A stretch of DNA of 64,000 bases from Stutzerimonas stutzeri (lineage in GTDB: Bacteria > Pseudomonadota > Gammaproteobacteria > Pseudomonadales > Pseudomonadaceae): assembly GCF_002890895.1 (NCBI RefSeq), contig NZ_POUL01000015.1:19078-83077 (forward strand), read 5' to 3'. A model generated the notes under the pieces. The model ran no database searches. It was not told the DNA's origin and saw only the letters and a program-made list of their open reading frames with translations. The position numbers and the translations under genes are program-made. Every line of letters starts with the position of its first letter. The first letter of the stretch is position 1. This document shows, in pieces, positions 8,544 to 17,716 of the stretch.

Positions 8544-9857
8544 TTAATTCAATTCGTTGGCGAAGCGCCCGACTGCGCTGACGACCTGCTTGGCCCCGTC
8601 CTGAATCTCGACGATCACGGCGCCGGCCTGGTTGGCCAGGGACAGGCCTTGTGCTGCCTGCTCGCGGCTGTTGGCCATCTCTCGTACCGCTTCATCCACC
8701 AGTGCCTGGTTCTTTTGCACCACGCTGACGATTTCTTCGGTGGCGGCGCTGGTGCGGCCGGCCAGCTGGCGAACTTCATCGGCGACCACGGCAAAACCGC
8801 GTCCCTGTTCACCGGCGCGTGCCGCTTCGATGGCGGCGTTGAGTGCCAGCAGGTTGGTTTGTGCAGCGATGCCGCCAATGGTCTGGACGATGGAGCTGAT
8901 CAGATGCGATTGCTGACCTAGCGCCTCGATACCTTGAGTCGCCGACTCGACCTCCTCGGCGATGCGCTGCATGGTTGCCACCGTATCCTTGACCACCACG
9001 GCGCCGCGCTCGGCGCTGGTGTCGGTCTTGCGGGACACGTCATAAGCGATGCTCGCGGCCTCGCGCACCTCCTCTTCACGGGCAACCTGGTCGCTGACCA
9101 CACTGGCGAACTTGACGACTTTGCACAGCTTGCCTTCGGTGTCATACACGGGGTTGTAGGTCGCTTCCAACCAGACGTCCCGGCCCATGCTGTCGATGCG
9201 CTTGAAGCGGTTCGCAACGAACTCGCCACGGTTAAGCGTCTGCCAGAAGGTCTTGTACTGCTGGGAAGACGCTTCTTCCGGAGTGCAGAACATGCTGTGG
9301 TGCTTGCCCACGATCTGCTTGAGCGAATAGCCCATGCCTTGCAGGAACTGGTCGTTGGCCGAAACTACAGTGCCGTCCAGATTGAACTGGATGACCGCGG
9401 TAGAACGCAGCAGTGCGTTGATAAACGCTTCGTTCTCCTTGGCGAGCTGCAGCTCTTTGGTCACTTCCCGGGCGTAGCCGCTCATGTGAAGCAGCTTGCC
9501 GTGAGCATCCAGGATCGGATACCAGTCGATGTGCAGCCAGGCGAGGCTGCCATCGGTGCGCAGAAACCGATAGTCGTCGCTGACGGGTGCAAGCTGGGAC
9601 ACGGCGGCTCGAAAATTGTGAAAGCAGGGCAGGTTTTTTACATAGGCCGGCACGATGTCCGCCATAAGGCGGCCCTGCAGTTGCTCGACGTTGTAGCCGA
9701 GCGTCTTGGCGAACTTCTGATTGACTGACACCATCCGAAACTCGGTGTCGAGGGTGATCGACAGCATCGTGGCACCCATCTGATCACGGAGCTGTCTTAG
9801 CAGAGACAGTTCTGCAGCCTGTTCTTCGAGTTGTTTTTTTAGTTGGCCGTTGAACAT
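8544..9857 (-). CDS. Soluble PAS-PAS methyl-accepting chemotaxis protein (BdlA/Aer-like)
   Basis: The ATG at 9857 ([13 protein letters not shown]) is preferred over an upstream TTG and gives 437 residues. There is no transmembrane segment. A short coiled N-terminus is followed by two PAS domains, the first around [20 protein letters not shown] and the second around [20 protein letters not shown], each with a PAC-like tail. The signalling domain holds the chemoreceptor hairpin ([20 protein letters not shown], then [16 protein letters not shown]). The order PAS-PAS-MCPsignal and the shortened signalling domain resemble BdlA of P. aeruginosa, which controls biofilm dispersion; orthology is not proven. 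It probably senses redox or a small ligand through PAS and couples to CheA/CheW. Confidence 0.85.
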   Translation of the reverse strand: MFNGQLKKQLEEQAAELSLLRQLRDQMGATMLSITLDTEFRMVSVNQKFAKTLGYNVEQLQGRLMADIVPAYVKNLPCFHNFRAAVSQLAPVSDDYRFLRTDGSLAWLHIDWYPILDAHGKLLHMSGYAREVTKELQLAKENEAFINALLRSTAVIQFNLDGTVVSANDQFLQGMGYSLKQIVGKHHSMFCTPEEASSQQYKTFWQTLNRGEFVANRFKRIDSMGRDVWLEATYNPVYDTEGKLCKVVKFASVVSDQVAREEEVREAASIAYDVSRKTDTSAERGAVVVKDTVATMQRIAEEVESATQGIEALGQQSHLISSIVQTIGGIAAQTNLLALNAAIEAARAGEQGRGFAVVADEVRQLAGRTSAATEEIVSVVQKNQALVDEAVREMANSREQAAQGLSLANQAGAVIVEIQDGAKQVVSAVGRFANELN

Positions 9858-9944
9858 GAAAGCACCAGATGGTGAATGGACGTACCTCTCTATCGGCACG
9901 CCGCTTTCATACTTGATGCTCAATAATTGGTCGGGGCGTGCAGA

Positions 9945-10358
9945 TCAGTCGACCTGCTCCAGGCGCACTCGGATCACGCCGGCGCGGGTGCTGGCGATGC
10001 GTTCAAAGGCTGCTTTGGACAGGTCGATGATTCGCCCTCGCACGAACGGCCCGCGGTCGTTTATGCGTACCACCACGCTTTTGCCGTTGCGGGTGTTGAT
10101 CACCCGAACCTTGGTGCCGAAGGGCAGGGTGCGGTGCGCCGCTGTCAGCGCATTCTGGTCGAAACGTTCGCCGCTGGCGGTCAGTTTGTTGTGGTGCTGG
10201 TTACCGTAATACGAGGCTTTGCCCGAGCCGATCTGCTCCCCGGAAACGGGCGCTGGCGGCTGGTCTGTAGTCGGTTCCTTCGGTGGGGCTGTCGTACAGC
10301 CAGCAACAGAGGCGAACAAAAGCAGTGCAGCGATCCAATTGACTGGCCTGTTGAGCAT
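9945..10358 (-). CDS. rlpA: RlpA family septal ring lytic transglycosylase/lipoprotein
   Basis: A 137-residue protein from the ATG at 10358, chosen because it opens a lipoprotein signal: MLNRPVNWIAALLLFASVAG followed by Cys21 (lipobox VAGC). A proline-rich linker leads into a double-psi beta-barrel with the RlpA hallmarks GKASYYGNQHHNKLTASGER, TLPFGTKVRV and VRINDRGPFVRGRIIDLSKA. RlpA proteins cleave naked glycan strands at the septum. This form is short and lacks a SPOR domain, unlike the long septal RlpA, so it may be a minor paralogue. It is probably outer-membrane anchored. Confidence 0.85.
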   Translation of the reverse strand: MLNRPVNWIAALLLFASVAGCTTAPPKEPTTDQPPAPVSGEQIGSGKASYYGNQHHNKLTASGERFDQNALTAAHRTLPFGTKVRVINTRNGKSVVVRINDRGPFVRGRIIDLSKAAFERIASTRAGVIRVRLEQVD

Positions 10359-10606
10359 CCTTCGATCCTTGTCTTCACGCTGAGGCTTTACGCCCCTCGT
10401 GGGGGCAAGAGCGCGGTGCCATTTAGGAGTGTCCATTCGCCAGTAAGTTTGCTGAGGCAATGAATTTCGACAGCTGCGTCCAACCAGCCACTGTTGCCCG
10501 GTGCGCAACTTCCAGGTGCGGCTTTATCGTTTACGGTGTAACGCAGGGGCTGGTTATCGGCGCCAGCCGGACGCCGAGATGGCATCCGTTGGGCCTGGGA
10601 CTCATG

Positions 10607-12619
10607 TCAGGCGTGGGGCTTGCTGCGGATCGTTTTCATCAGATCAGCCGGGGTAATGTGGCCGACTACACCGCTGCCGCTGCCGCTGCCGCTGCCTGGC
10701 TGCGGCAGGCTGAGGATGTTGTCCTTGATCTTGCCGATCACATGCATCTCGCATGGTTTGCAATCGAATTTCAGGGTCAGCACTTCGTCGCCATGTACCA
10801 GCTGCATCGGGGCGACCTTGGTGCGCACGCCGGTCACGCCTTTGGCCTGTTTCGGACAGAGGTTGAAGGAGAAGCGCAGGCAGTGTTTGGTGATCATCAC
10901 CGGCACTTCGCCGGTTTCCTCGTGGGCCTCGTAGGCTGCGTCGATCAGCTGCACGCCGTAACGGTGGTAGAAGGCGCGGGCTTTCTCGTTGTAGACGTTG
11001 TAGAGGAAGGACAGGTGCGCTTCCGGGTAAACCGGCGGCGGCACGCTGACGGCCTTGCGGCTGCCCAGCGGACGAATCGCTTCGCGGGCTTCGGTCAGCG
11101 CCTCAATCGCCTCGCGGCGCAGCGCCTTCAACTGCGAGTTGGGGATAAAGAAGGCCTGCGGCGCGTCCACGTCCACTTCTTCGGCGTGGTAGATGGTCGT
11201 GCCCAGCTGGCTCAGCAGGTCCGTAATCTGGCTGGGCACCTGCTCCGGCTTCTTCGCTTCGCCAAACGGGCCGGCCAGCGAAACCGTGGCGTAAGCGCCT
11301 TCTTCGCTGGTGACGTGCAGCTCCAGCGCGTCCGCCCGCAGCTTGGCCAGCCAGCGCACGCCAATACGGCGCTCGGCGGAAGTTTTGAGCAGCGCGTTCT
11401 GCCAGTTGTGGTCCAGGTTGCGGTTCAGCGGATGGTTCGGCCGCAGCTGGCGTATCGCCGCGGGCATTTCGTTGGGCTCGACGCGGTACTCCCAAAACTG
11501 CTGACCGTATTCTTCGAATTGCTTGAGCTGTTCGACCACGCTGGCGCGGAAACCCACTACCTCGCGCTTGATCAGCACGTTCAGGCCATCGCCGTTGGAC
11601 AGCGGCTCGCGGGTCTGCACGGTCAGGTCGTACTTGCCGACCTTGAGCACTTCGCCTACAGCGAGGCCGGTGAAGGTCGGTGAATCGAAGGCACCAATGT
11701 CGATCTTGCGGTCGGTGACAAAATAGTCGGTGCTGCCGCGGTGAAAGGTCTTGTCCGGGTCCGGCACGAAGAAATGGTCGGTACGGCCGCTGGAAGCGCG
11801 CGCCAGATCGGGGCGGTCCAAGAGGATTTCGTCGAGGCGCTGGCGGTAGTAAGCGGTGATGTTCTTCACATAGCTCACATCCTTGTAGCGCCCTTCGATC
11901 TTGAACGAACGCACGCCGGCATCGACCAGCGCGCGCAGGTTGGCGCTCTGGTTGTTGTCCTTCATCGATAACAGGTGCTTGTCGAAGGCGACCACTCGGC
12001 CCTGATCATCTTTCAGGGTGTAGGGCAGGCGGCAGGCCTGGGAGCAGTCGCCGCGATTGGCACTGCGGCCGTTCTGCGCGTGGGAGATGTTGCACTGCCC
12101 GGAAAACGCCACGCATAGGGCACCGTGGATGAAAAACTCGATGGCGGCATCCGTCTCGTCGCTGATCGCGCGGATTTCCTGCAGGTTTAGTTCGCGGGCC
12201 AACACCAGCTGCGAGAAGCCAGCCTGATCCAGAAACTTGGCGCGCTCCAGGGTGCGGATATCGGTCTGGGTACTGGCGTGCAACTCGATCGGTGGGATGT
12301 CCATTTCCATCACACCCATATCCTGCACGATCAGCGCATCCACGCCGATTTCGTAGAGCTGCCAGATCAGCGCCCGGGCCGCTTCCAGCTCGTCGTCATG
12401 CAGGATGGTGTTGATGGTGACGAACACCCGCGCATGGAACAGATGGGCAAATTTCACCAGCTCGGCAATGTCCGCCACGCTGTTCTCGGCGTTGTGCCGC
12501 GCCCCGAAACTCGGCCCGCCGATGTACACCGCATCGGCGCCATGCAGGATGGCCTCGCGGGCAATGGTGGTGTCCCGAGCAGGGGACAGCAGTTCGAGAT
12601 GGTGCTTGGGCAAGGACAT
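10607..12619 (-). CDS. rlhA: Peptidase U32 family protein, 23S rRNA C2501 hydroxylation (RlhA-like)
   Basis: About 670 residues from the ATG at 12619 (MSLPKHHLELLSPARDTTIA). It carries the U32 barrel with HADAVYIGG-type and LVLARELNLQEI segments, the signature EFFIHGALCVAFSGQCNISH with clustered cysteines (also CSQACRLPYTLK), and the C-terminal DUF3656 region, ending with a cysteine pair in KFDCKPCEMHVIGKI. In E. coli this family (YdcP/RlhA) is needed for 5-hydroxycytidine at 23S rRNA position 2501. Near the C-terminus a (GS)n linker is encoded by a short tandem repeat at about 10670-10697. Its start faces the siderophore receptor gene, sharing a 200-base divergent region. Confidence 0.88.
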   Translation of the reverse strand: MSLPKHHLELLSPARDTTIAREAILHGADAVYIGGPSFGARHNAENSVADIAELVKFAHLFHARVFVTINTILHDDELEAARALIWQLYEIGVDALIVQDMGVMEMDIPPIELHASTQTDIRTLERAKFLDQAGFSQLVLARELNLQEIRAISDETDAAIEFFIHGALCVAFSGQCNISHAQNGRSANRGDCSQACRLPYTLKDDQGRVVAFDKHLLSMKDNNQSANLRALVDAGVRSFKIEGRYKDVSYVKNITAYYRQRLDEILLDRPDLARASSGRTDHFFVPDPDKTFHRGSTDYFVTDRKIDIGAFDSPTFTGLAVGEVLKVGKYDLTVQTREPLSNGDGLNVLIKREVVGFRASVVEQLKQFEEYGQQFWEYRVEPNEMPAAIRQLRPNHPLNRNLDHNWQNALLKTSAERRIGVRWLAKLRADALELHVTSEEGAYATVSLAGPFGEAKKPEQVPSQITDLLSQLGTTIYHAEEVDVDAPQAFFIPNSQLKALRREAIEALTEAREAIRPLGSRKAVSVPPPVYPEAHLSFLYNVYNEKARAFYHRYGVQLIDAAYEAHEETGEVPVMITKHCLRFSFNLCPKQAKGVTGVRTKVAPMQLVHGDEVLTLKFDCKPCEMHVIGKIKDNILSLPQPGSGSGSGSGVVGHITPADLMKTIRSKPHA
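10670..10697. repeat. In-frame hexanucleotide tandem repeat (CCGCTG units)
   Basis: The plus strand shows about four and a half CCGCTG/GCCGCT units in a row. On the coding strand these give alternating Gly-Ser codons in the C-terminal part of the RlhA-like protein. Slippage would change the linker by two residues without breaking the frame. Confidence 0.75.
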
Positions 12620-12771
12620 GGACGCGGACCGGGTTTGAATCGAAAGTCGCGCATTGTAATGGCTTAAGGGGCTTTTGGGATTGGCCGCTGGGCGAGTAGG
12701 GCGCGCCGATGAAGTCCGGCGGCTTGGTCGTTCGTTCCATGAGGGGACTTTCGGCAATCCTGATACGAACA

Positions 12772-12796
12772 TATAATGCGAAAGATTCTCATAATC
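12772..12796 (+). promoter_or_regulatory. Promoter -10 and Fur box of siderophore receptor
   Basis: A perfect TATAAT lies at 12772-12777. It overlaps a Fur-box-like sequence, AATGCGAAAGATTCTCATAA, continuing to 12796 and close to the classic GAGAATGATTCTCAT arrangement. Overlap of box and -10 implies iron-repressed transcription and argues that the ATG at 12776 is upstream of the true start at 12821. Confidence 0.7.
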
Positions 12797-12820
12797 GATC
12801 ACATTACATGGAAGCCAGAG

Positions 12821-15055
12821 ATGTCGACCACCACGTTTGCCCAGCTCGACCCCGCCGCTGGACGCTCTAAGCTCGCCCTGAAGCCGCTCACGCTGGTAGC
12901 TCACCTACTCGCTGTTGGGGCGCTCCTTCCCGCCATGCCTGTTTACGCGCAGTCAACCGCTGCAACTGAGGCAGACGAGGCAACCACCCTCGAAGCGGTC
13001 ACCATCACCGGTGAGGCGGTACAAGACGTGACGGAAGGAACGGGCTCCTACACGACGGGCGCTGCACGCACGTCCACCCCGCTCAGCATGTCCCTTCGCG
13101 AAACGCCGCAGTCGGTCAGCGTGATAACGCAGCAGCGCATTGAAGATCAGGACATGCAGACCATTCTCGATGTGGTGAATAACACCACCGGTGTTTCGGT
13201 CAACCGCTACGAAACCGATCGAGCTCAGTTCAACGCGCGCGGGTTCGAGATCAACTCGCTGATGATCGACGGTGTGCCGACGATATGGGAGCAGCCTTGG
13301 AGCTCGGGTGAGATGTTCAGCAGCCTGGCGATGTATGACCGCGTGGAAGTGGTCCGAGGCGCCAACGGTCTGATGGCGGGGGCGGGGGAGCCATCCGCTT
13401 CGCTCAACCTGGTCCGCAAACGTGCCAGCAGCCGGGACCTGACCGGTTCGGTCGAGGTGAGCGCTGGAAGCTGGGACACCTATGGCACGCTGGGCGATCT
13501 GTCCTTTGCCCTGAACGAAGCCGGCACGGTGCGTGCGAGGCTGGTTGGCGAATACAACGAGGGCGATAGCTGGATCGATTTGAAGTCCACGGAGCGCGAA
13601 ACTTTCTACGGCACCATGGACGTCGACCTGACGCCCGACACTACGCTTTGGTTCGGACTGAGCCGCCAGGAAAACAACTCGGACGCGCCGATGTGGGGCG
13701 GGTTGCCGATCTGGTATGCCGACGGCAGCCGCGCGGACTGGAATCGCTCCAAGACAACGTCGGCAGAGTGGAGCAAGTGGGACAGCACCTACGAGACCTA
13801 CTTCGTCAACCTGGACCACTTCTTCGCCAATGATTGGCAGGTCAATCTGAGCTACAACCGCGGTGAGCGCACCTCCGATTCTTATCTGCTGTACCTATCC
13901 GGCAATCCTGGTCGGGACGGTAGCGCACCCATGTCTTCATTCCCCGGCTCGTATGAAACCGAGACCGTGCAGGACGACTACAGCATCCGTTTCAGCGGTC
14001 CGTTTGCGCTGCTAGGCCGCGAGCATGAAGCGGCTATTGGCTACATCTACAGCAACCAGGATTTCGATGCGGATACGCACCTTGCCCAGACCGGCTTTCA
14101 GGGTGTTCCGAATTTCGACGCCTACAGTGGCGATTTCGCTGCCCCTGTATGGGGCTCACTGACTGAATACGGTTACGGTGAGGTAACCCAAAAAGGCCTC
14201 TACGGTGTCACGCGGTTGAACGTGACCGATTCGCTCAAGCTGATTGTTGGTGCCCGCGACAGCAACTACGAAAAGACCAGTGGCGATATCTACTCCGAAG
14301 AGTCACATATCGATGTGAATCACGAGCTGACGCCATACGGTGGTGTCGTCTATGACCTCTCCGAGACTCTTTCGGCCTACGCCAGCTATACCGAAATCTT
14401 CCTTCCGCAGTCCGAGCGAGACATCAGCGGTCAGCAGATGGAGCCGATCGTTGGTGAGAGCTACGAAACTGGCTTGAAAGCAGAGTTCTTCGAGGGGCGT
14501 CTCAACGCCTCGGCAGCGATTTTCCAGATCAAGCAGGACAATCTCGCACAAAGCACCGGCATCGTCATTCCGGGAACCCTGGCCGAGTTCGCCTATGAGG
14601 CAACCGAAGGGGCAACCAGCAAGGGCTTTGAGCTGGAGGTGTCGGGCGAAGTGGCGGAGGGTTGGAACGTCGCGGCAGGCTATACCCAATTCAATGTCCG
14701 CGATGCCGATGGTGAGGACGTCAATACCCGCTACCCGACCAAGCTGCTGCGTACCTTCACAACCTATCGTCTACCAGGTGCGTTCAATAAGCTGACCATT
14801 GGCGGGGGCGTGAACTGGCAGGACAGCATCTACACCTATGCCACCAATCCAGCCGGCAATCGCGAGAAAATCGAACAGGAAGCATATGCCCTGGTGAACC
14901 TGATGGCGCGCTATGAAGTGACCGACAATCTCACTGCTCAGTTGAACGTGGACAATCTGACCGACGAAGAATACTTCGATATGTTCGAAGCCTATGGTGC
15001 GCTGACATACGGTGCGCCGCGCAGCGTCACTGCATCCGCGAAGTATCGCTTCTGA
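12821..15055 (+). CDS. TonB-dependent siderophore receptor (FhuE/FpvB-type)
   Basis: About 744 residues from the ATG at 12821. The signal peptide ends near PVYAQS, and the TonB-box region is TTLEAVTITGEA. The plug follows, with LSMSLRETPQSVSVITQQRI, ILDVVNNTTGVSVNRYETDR, FNARGFEINSLMIDGVPT and VEVVRGANGLMAGAGEPSAS. A 22-strand barrel fills the rest and ends GAPRSVTASAKYRF with a terminal Phe, as expected for outer-membrane insertion. There is no N-terminal signalling (STN) domain, so it does not use an FecI/FecR-type relay. The family imports ferric hydroxamate or pyoverdine-type siderophores; the ligand is not certain. A Fur box precedes it and a strong terminator follows. Confidence 0.9.
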   Translation: MSTTTFAQLDPAAGRSKLALKPLTLVAHLLAVGALLPAMPVYAQSTAATEADEATTLEAVTITGEAVQDVTEGTGSYTTGAARTSTPLSMSLRETPQSVSVITQQRIEDQDMQTILDVVNNTTGVSVNRYETDRAQFNARGFEINSLMIDGVPTIWEQPWSSGEMFSSLAMYDRVEVVRGANGLMAGAGEPSASLNLVRKRASSRDLTGSVEVSAGSWDTYGTLGDLSFALNEAGTVRARLVGEYNEGDSWIDLKSTERETFYGTMDVDLTPDTTLWFGLSRQENNSDAPMWGGLPIWYADGSRADWNRSKTTSAEWSKWDSTYETYFVNLDHFFANDWQVNLSYNRGERTSDSYLLYLSGNPGRDGSAPMSSFPGSYETETVQDDYSIRFSGPFALLGREHEAAIGYIYSNQDFDADTHLAQTGFQGVPNFDAYSGDFAAPVWGSLTEYGYGEVTQKGLYGVTRLNVTDSLKLIVGARDSNYEKTSGDIYSEESHIDVNHELTPYGGVVYDLSETLSAYASYTEIFLPQSERDISGQQMEPIVGESYETGLKAEFFEGRLNASAAIFQIKQDNLAQSTGIVIPGTLAEFAYEATEGATSKGFELEVSGEVAEGWNVAAGYTQFNVRDADGEDVNTRYPTKLLRTFTTYRLPGAFNKLTIGGGVNWQDSIYTYATNPAGNREKIEQEAYALVNLMARYEVTDNLTAQLNVDNLTDEEYFDMFEAYGALTYGAPRSVTASAKYRF

Positions 15056-15108
15056 CGGATGCGCTTGGCTGAACGGTGTCCCCTAAAGGCTCACGTAAAG
15101 CTGTAATC

Positions 15109-15139
15109 AAAAGCCCCGACCGCAAGGCCGGGGCTTTTT
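15109..15139 (+). terminator. Rho-independent terminator
   Basis: The stem AAAAGCCCCG (15109-15118) pairs with CGGGGCTTTT (15129-15138) around a short loop, followed by a T. It sits about 55 bases after the receptor stop and is nearly symmetrical, so it could work in both directions. Confidence 0.9.
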
Positions 15140-15338
15140 CGTTATCAATGCGCGGGCGTTCTGCAAATTAAGAGCTGCGGCGCGGATAGGGCAGACCCCT
15201 GAGTTCTGGGGCTAAAGAATAGCTCCGCTCGACATGTGTTCGTGCCGCCGATTTGTAGCGTGGACGCCTATGAACAAGCTGTGCCGCACTGGCCAGAACA
15301 CTTTGTGCGCGAGCTTATGCGGTCAGCCGCTTCATGCC

Positions 15339-15674
15339 CTACAGCAACGCCACTACCACCCAAATCGATGCGCCTAGCATAGGCAACGATGTCGCCACGC
15401 GCGGCGCATAGGGGATCAACATCAACAACGCAAAGCCCGCCAGCGAGATCAGGCCGAACCAACCAACCACGGCCATGCCGCCCGGCCAGACCTGGCAGGA
15501 CGCATACACGGCGAGCCCGAGCAGAACACTACCGACCGGTACACATACGCGACGAAGTTTGGTCGGTACGCGCGGATTGACCAGCTGCTTCCAGTGGCGC
15601 TCCTTGTTCAGGCAGAAACCCAGCATGCCGGCGTAGGCCAGTACAAGGCTGGCGAATAGGGCTGAATCGTTCAT
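15339..15674 (-). CDS. DUF3325 small membrane protein
   Basis: A 111-residue protein from the ATG at 15674 (MNDSALFASLVLAYAGMLGF). Four hydrophobic helices fill most of the length, with basic residues in the first loop (KERHWKQLVNPRVPTKLRR). DUF3325 proteins are found at the end of operons with a PepSY membrane protein and a DUF3649 protein next to TonB-dependent receptors, which is the arrangement here. The start overlaps the PepSY gene stop by four bases, so translation is coupled. A role in reductive release or passage of iron through the inner membrane is inferred from context only. Confidence 0.8.
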   Translation of the reverse strand: MNDSALFASLVLAYAGMLGFCLNKERHWKQLVNPRVPTKLRRVCVPVGSVLLGLAVYASCQVWPGGMAVVGWFGLISLAGFALLMLIPYAPRVATSLPMLGASIWVVVALL

Positions 15675-17233
15675 GACGATGCTCCGTGAACTGGGCGGTT
15701 CGGGCGAGGCGAGCGGGCGTTTCGGGCGGCGATGACCGACGGTATTTTCCACACGGTCCAGCCCAATAGCAGTCCCATCGAAGCCACGCTCGCCAGCAGG
15801 GACAGCCGCAGGCTGTCTTGAGTGATAGGTGCAGTCCACAGGTCCAGCAACGGCAGGGTGAAGGCCATCAGTGCTGTGGCTGATAGCTGTTCGCGCCAGG
15901 CCGCCAGCGGATTGCGCAGCCAGCCGTGCAGCCAGCTCAGCGCCCAGACGCCGAAGAACACGCGCAGCTCCCAGTCCTGACGGTCAGCCAGCGCGGCCGG
16001 CAGCAGCCGGTTACTCCACAGCAGCGTCGTACAGGCCAGCAAAAGCCCGGCAACGATTGCCACGTTGAGGCTCTCCACCACGCGCAGAAAGTGTGGGTTG
16101 GCCTTGGCCTGTTTGCGTTGTTTGACGGCATAGAGCACCAGTCCCGTACCGATCATGGCGCAGCTGATCAGGCCGCAGATGAAATACAGCCAACGCATCG
16201 GATAGCCGCCGAACTGCGCGAAGTGCAGGCCCGCCATCACCCGTTGGGTCAGCTGGCTGGTGCGTGACGGCTCGGGCGCCTGAGTCAGCTCGCCAGTGAC
16301 GCCGTTGAAGACCATGCCTTCGCCCTTGGTCAGCTCGATTCGGTTGCCCAGTACCGGTCGGGCCGTGACCTGGGCGTTAGTCTTGCCAGGGTTGCTGACG
16401 GCCAGACCGCCGATCATGCCCTCGCCATAGTGCGCTTCGGCGCGGCTGACGATTTGACCCAATGCCAGCATAGGTGCAGCTGGTGCCGCGACGGGCTTGC
16501 TGCCGCGTCCCTCGCCGCGTGGCGCCTGCTCGACAGCGCGCCCTGACTGCGCATCGCGAAAATAGGCCTGGCGGTCGCCGTCATAAAGGGCATCCACCGC
16601 TGCCGGCATGTAGAGCAGAAAAAAGATGGCCAGCCCGGTGTAGGTGATCATCAAGTGAAACGGCAGCAGCAGGACGGCACTGGCGTTATGGGCGTCCAGC
16701 CAGGAGCGCTGCCCTTTGGCGGGCCGAAAGGTGAAGAACTCCTTGAAGATCTTCTTGTGGATGATGATGCCGCTGATCAGCGCCACCAGCATCGCCATGG
16801 CCGCAAACCCCACCACCCATACCCCCAGCGTGCGCGGCAGATGCAGCGTGTAGTGAAAATGGAAGAAGAAGTTGCCGCCGATGGTTTCGCGCGGCTCGAT
16901 GGTCGCCCCGGAAACCGGATCCAGCTGAGTGCTCACCGCACCGCGGCGACGTTCGCCGACCGATACGCTGAGAGCGGGCGTGCGCTCAGTCGGCAGGCTG
17001 ATGTTCCAGTTCGATTGGTCTGCATGGTTGTCCATCAACCAGCGCTGCGCCACATTGGCCGCAGCGGCTGGTGACTGCGCCCTATCGACCAGCCCCGGCT
17101 GCATCCACCAATTGATCTCCTTGTCGAACACCGCGAGGGTGCCGGTGAGAAAAATGGCGAACAGCATCCAGCCGAGCAGCAGCCCGCACCAGGTATGCAG
17201 CCAGGACATCGATTGCGTCAGGCTGCCTCTCAT
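15671..17233 (-). CDS. PepSY-associated transmembrane protein (iron-regulated type)
   Basis: A 520-residue protein from the ATG at 17233. It opens with a helix in SMSWLHTWCGLLLGWMLFAI, then has a large periplasmic part (PepSY-type segments, for example SATQLDPVSGATIEPR in other members; here STQLDPVSGATIEPRETIGG), helices around 200-230 and 250-275 with histidines, a second periplasmic PepSY segment (MVFNGVTGELTQAPEP) and further C-terminal helices. Such proteins are related to sulfite-reductase-like and ferric-siderophore reductase membrane proteins and are often Fur-regulated. It overlaps DUF3649 upstream and DUF3325 downstream by four bases each, which marks a tight operon. Confidence 0.85.
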   Translation of the reverse strand: MRGSLTQSMSWLHTWCGLLLGWMLFAIFLTGTLAVFDKEINWWMQPGLVDRAQSPAAAANVAQRWLMDNHADQSNWNISLPTERTPALSVSVGERRRGAVSTQLDPVSGATIEPRETIGGNFFFHFHYTLHLPRTLGVWVVGFAAMAMLVALISGIIIHKKIFKEFFTFRPAKGQRSWLDAHNASAVLLLPFHLMITYTGLAIFFLLYMPAAVDALYDGDRQAYFRDAQSGRAVEQAPRGEGRGSKPVAAPAAPMLALGQIVSRAEAHYGEGMIGGLAVSNPGKTNAQVTARPVLGNRIELTKGEGMVFNGVTGELTQAPEPSRTSQLTQRVMAGLHFAQFGGYPMRWLYFICGLISCAMIGTGLVLYAVKQRKQAKANPHFLRVVESLNVAIVAGLLLACTTLLWSNRLLPAALADRQDWELRVFFGVWALSWLHGWLRNPLAAWREQLSATALMAFTLPLLDLWTAPITQDSLRLSLLASVASMGLLLGWTVWKIPSVIAARNARSPRPNRPVHGASS

Positions 17234-17532
17234 TGCCACATCTCCAGCAACTGAGGCCAGAAGCCGATGACTGCCAAGGGAATTGCGAGCCCGGCACCGA
17301 TCAGTACCCGCCGCAGCGATGCTGCCGCGAAGGTCCAGAGCACGAACGTCAGGTACACCACGAACGACAGCAACGACGACGCGGTAACCGCGTCGACCGG
17401 ATCGAGCGGCAGCCACTGTGCGAGCGCGGCAGTGAAGGCGTAGGTGAAGGCATAACCGCCCAGGAGGGCCAGCATGGTACGGGCCGCGATGGCAGGCCAG
17501 GCACTTCTCGATTGAGTGGCAGAACGGGTCAC
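17230..17532 (-). CDS. DUF3649 small membrane protein
   Basis: About 100 residues if translation begins at the GTG at 17532, which has GAGAAG upstream; the open frame continues further upstream without a good start. Three hydrophobic helices are visible (AARTMLALLGGYAFTYAFTA, SLLSFVVYLTFVLWTFAAAS, VLIGAGLAIPLAVIGFW). The family occurs as the first gene of DUF3649-PepSY-DUF3325 operons near TonB receptors. Its stop overlaps the PepSY start by four bases. Its biochemical function is not known. Confidence 0.8.
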   Translation of the reverse strand: MTRSATQSRSAWPAIAARTMLALLGGYAFTYAFTAALAQWLPLDPVDAVTASSLLSFVVYLTFVLWTFAAASLRRVLIGAGLAIPLAVIGFWPQLLEMWQ

Positions 17533-17614
17533 GACGTGCTTCTCAGTGAGAGTCTTACGTAAAATGCCCAACCGTCGTAAACGCCGGCTGGGCATCGGTC
17601 TTGTGATGAACCGG

Positions 17615-17708
17615 GAGGGAGACGTCCATGCGCCCCGTCCAAACTGATGATCGCTACCCCAGTCTTTCGGATCGAAGCGAGACGCCAGTTGGCAAAGACG
17701 TCTCCCTC
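17615..17708 (-). repeat. Perfect 12-bp inverted repeat between receptor and DUF3649 operon
   Basis: GAGGGAGACGTC at 17615-17626 and its exact complement GACGTCTCCCTC at 17697-17708 flank a 70-base spacer, just after the CirA-type receptor stop and before the DUF3649 gene. Transcribed from the receptor promoter it would fold into a long-armed hairpin. It has no T-tract, so it may be a processing or attenuation structure rather than a simple terminator. Confidence 0.7.
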
Positions 17709-17716
17709 ACGACACC

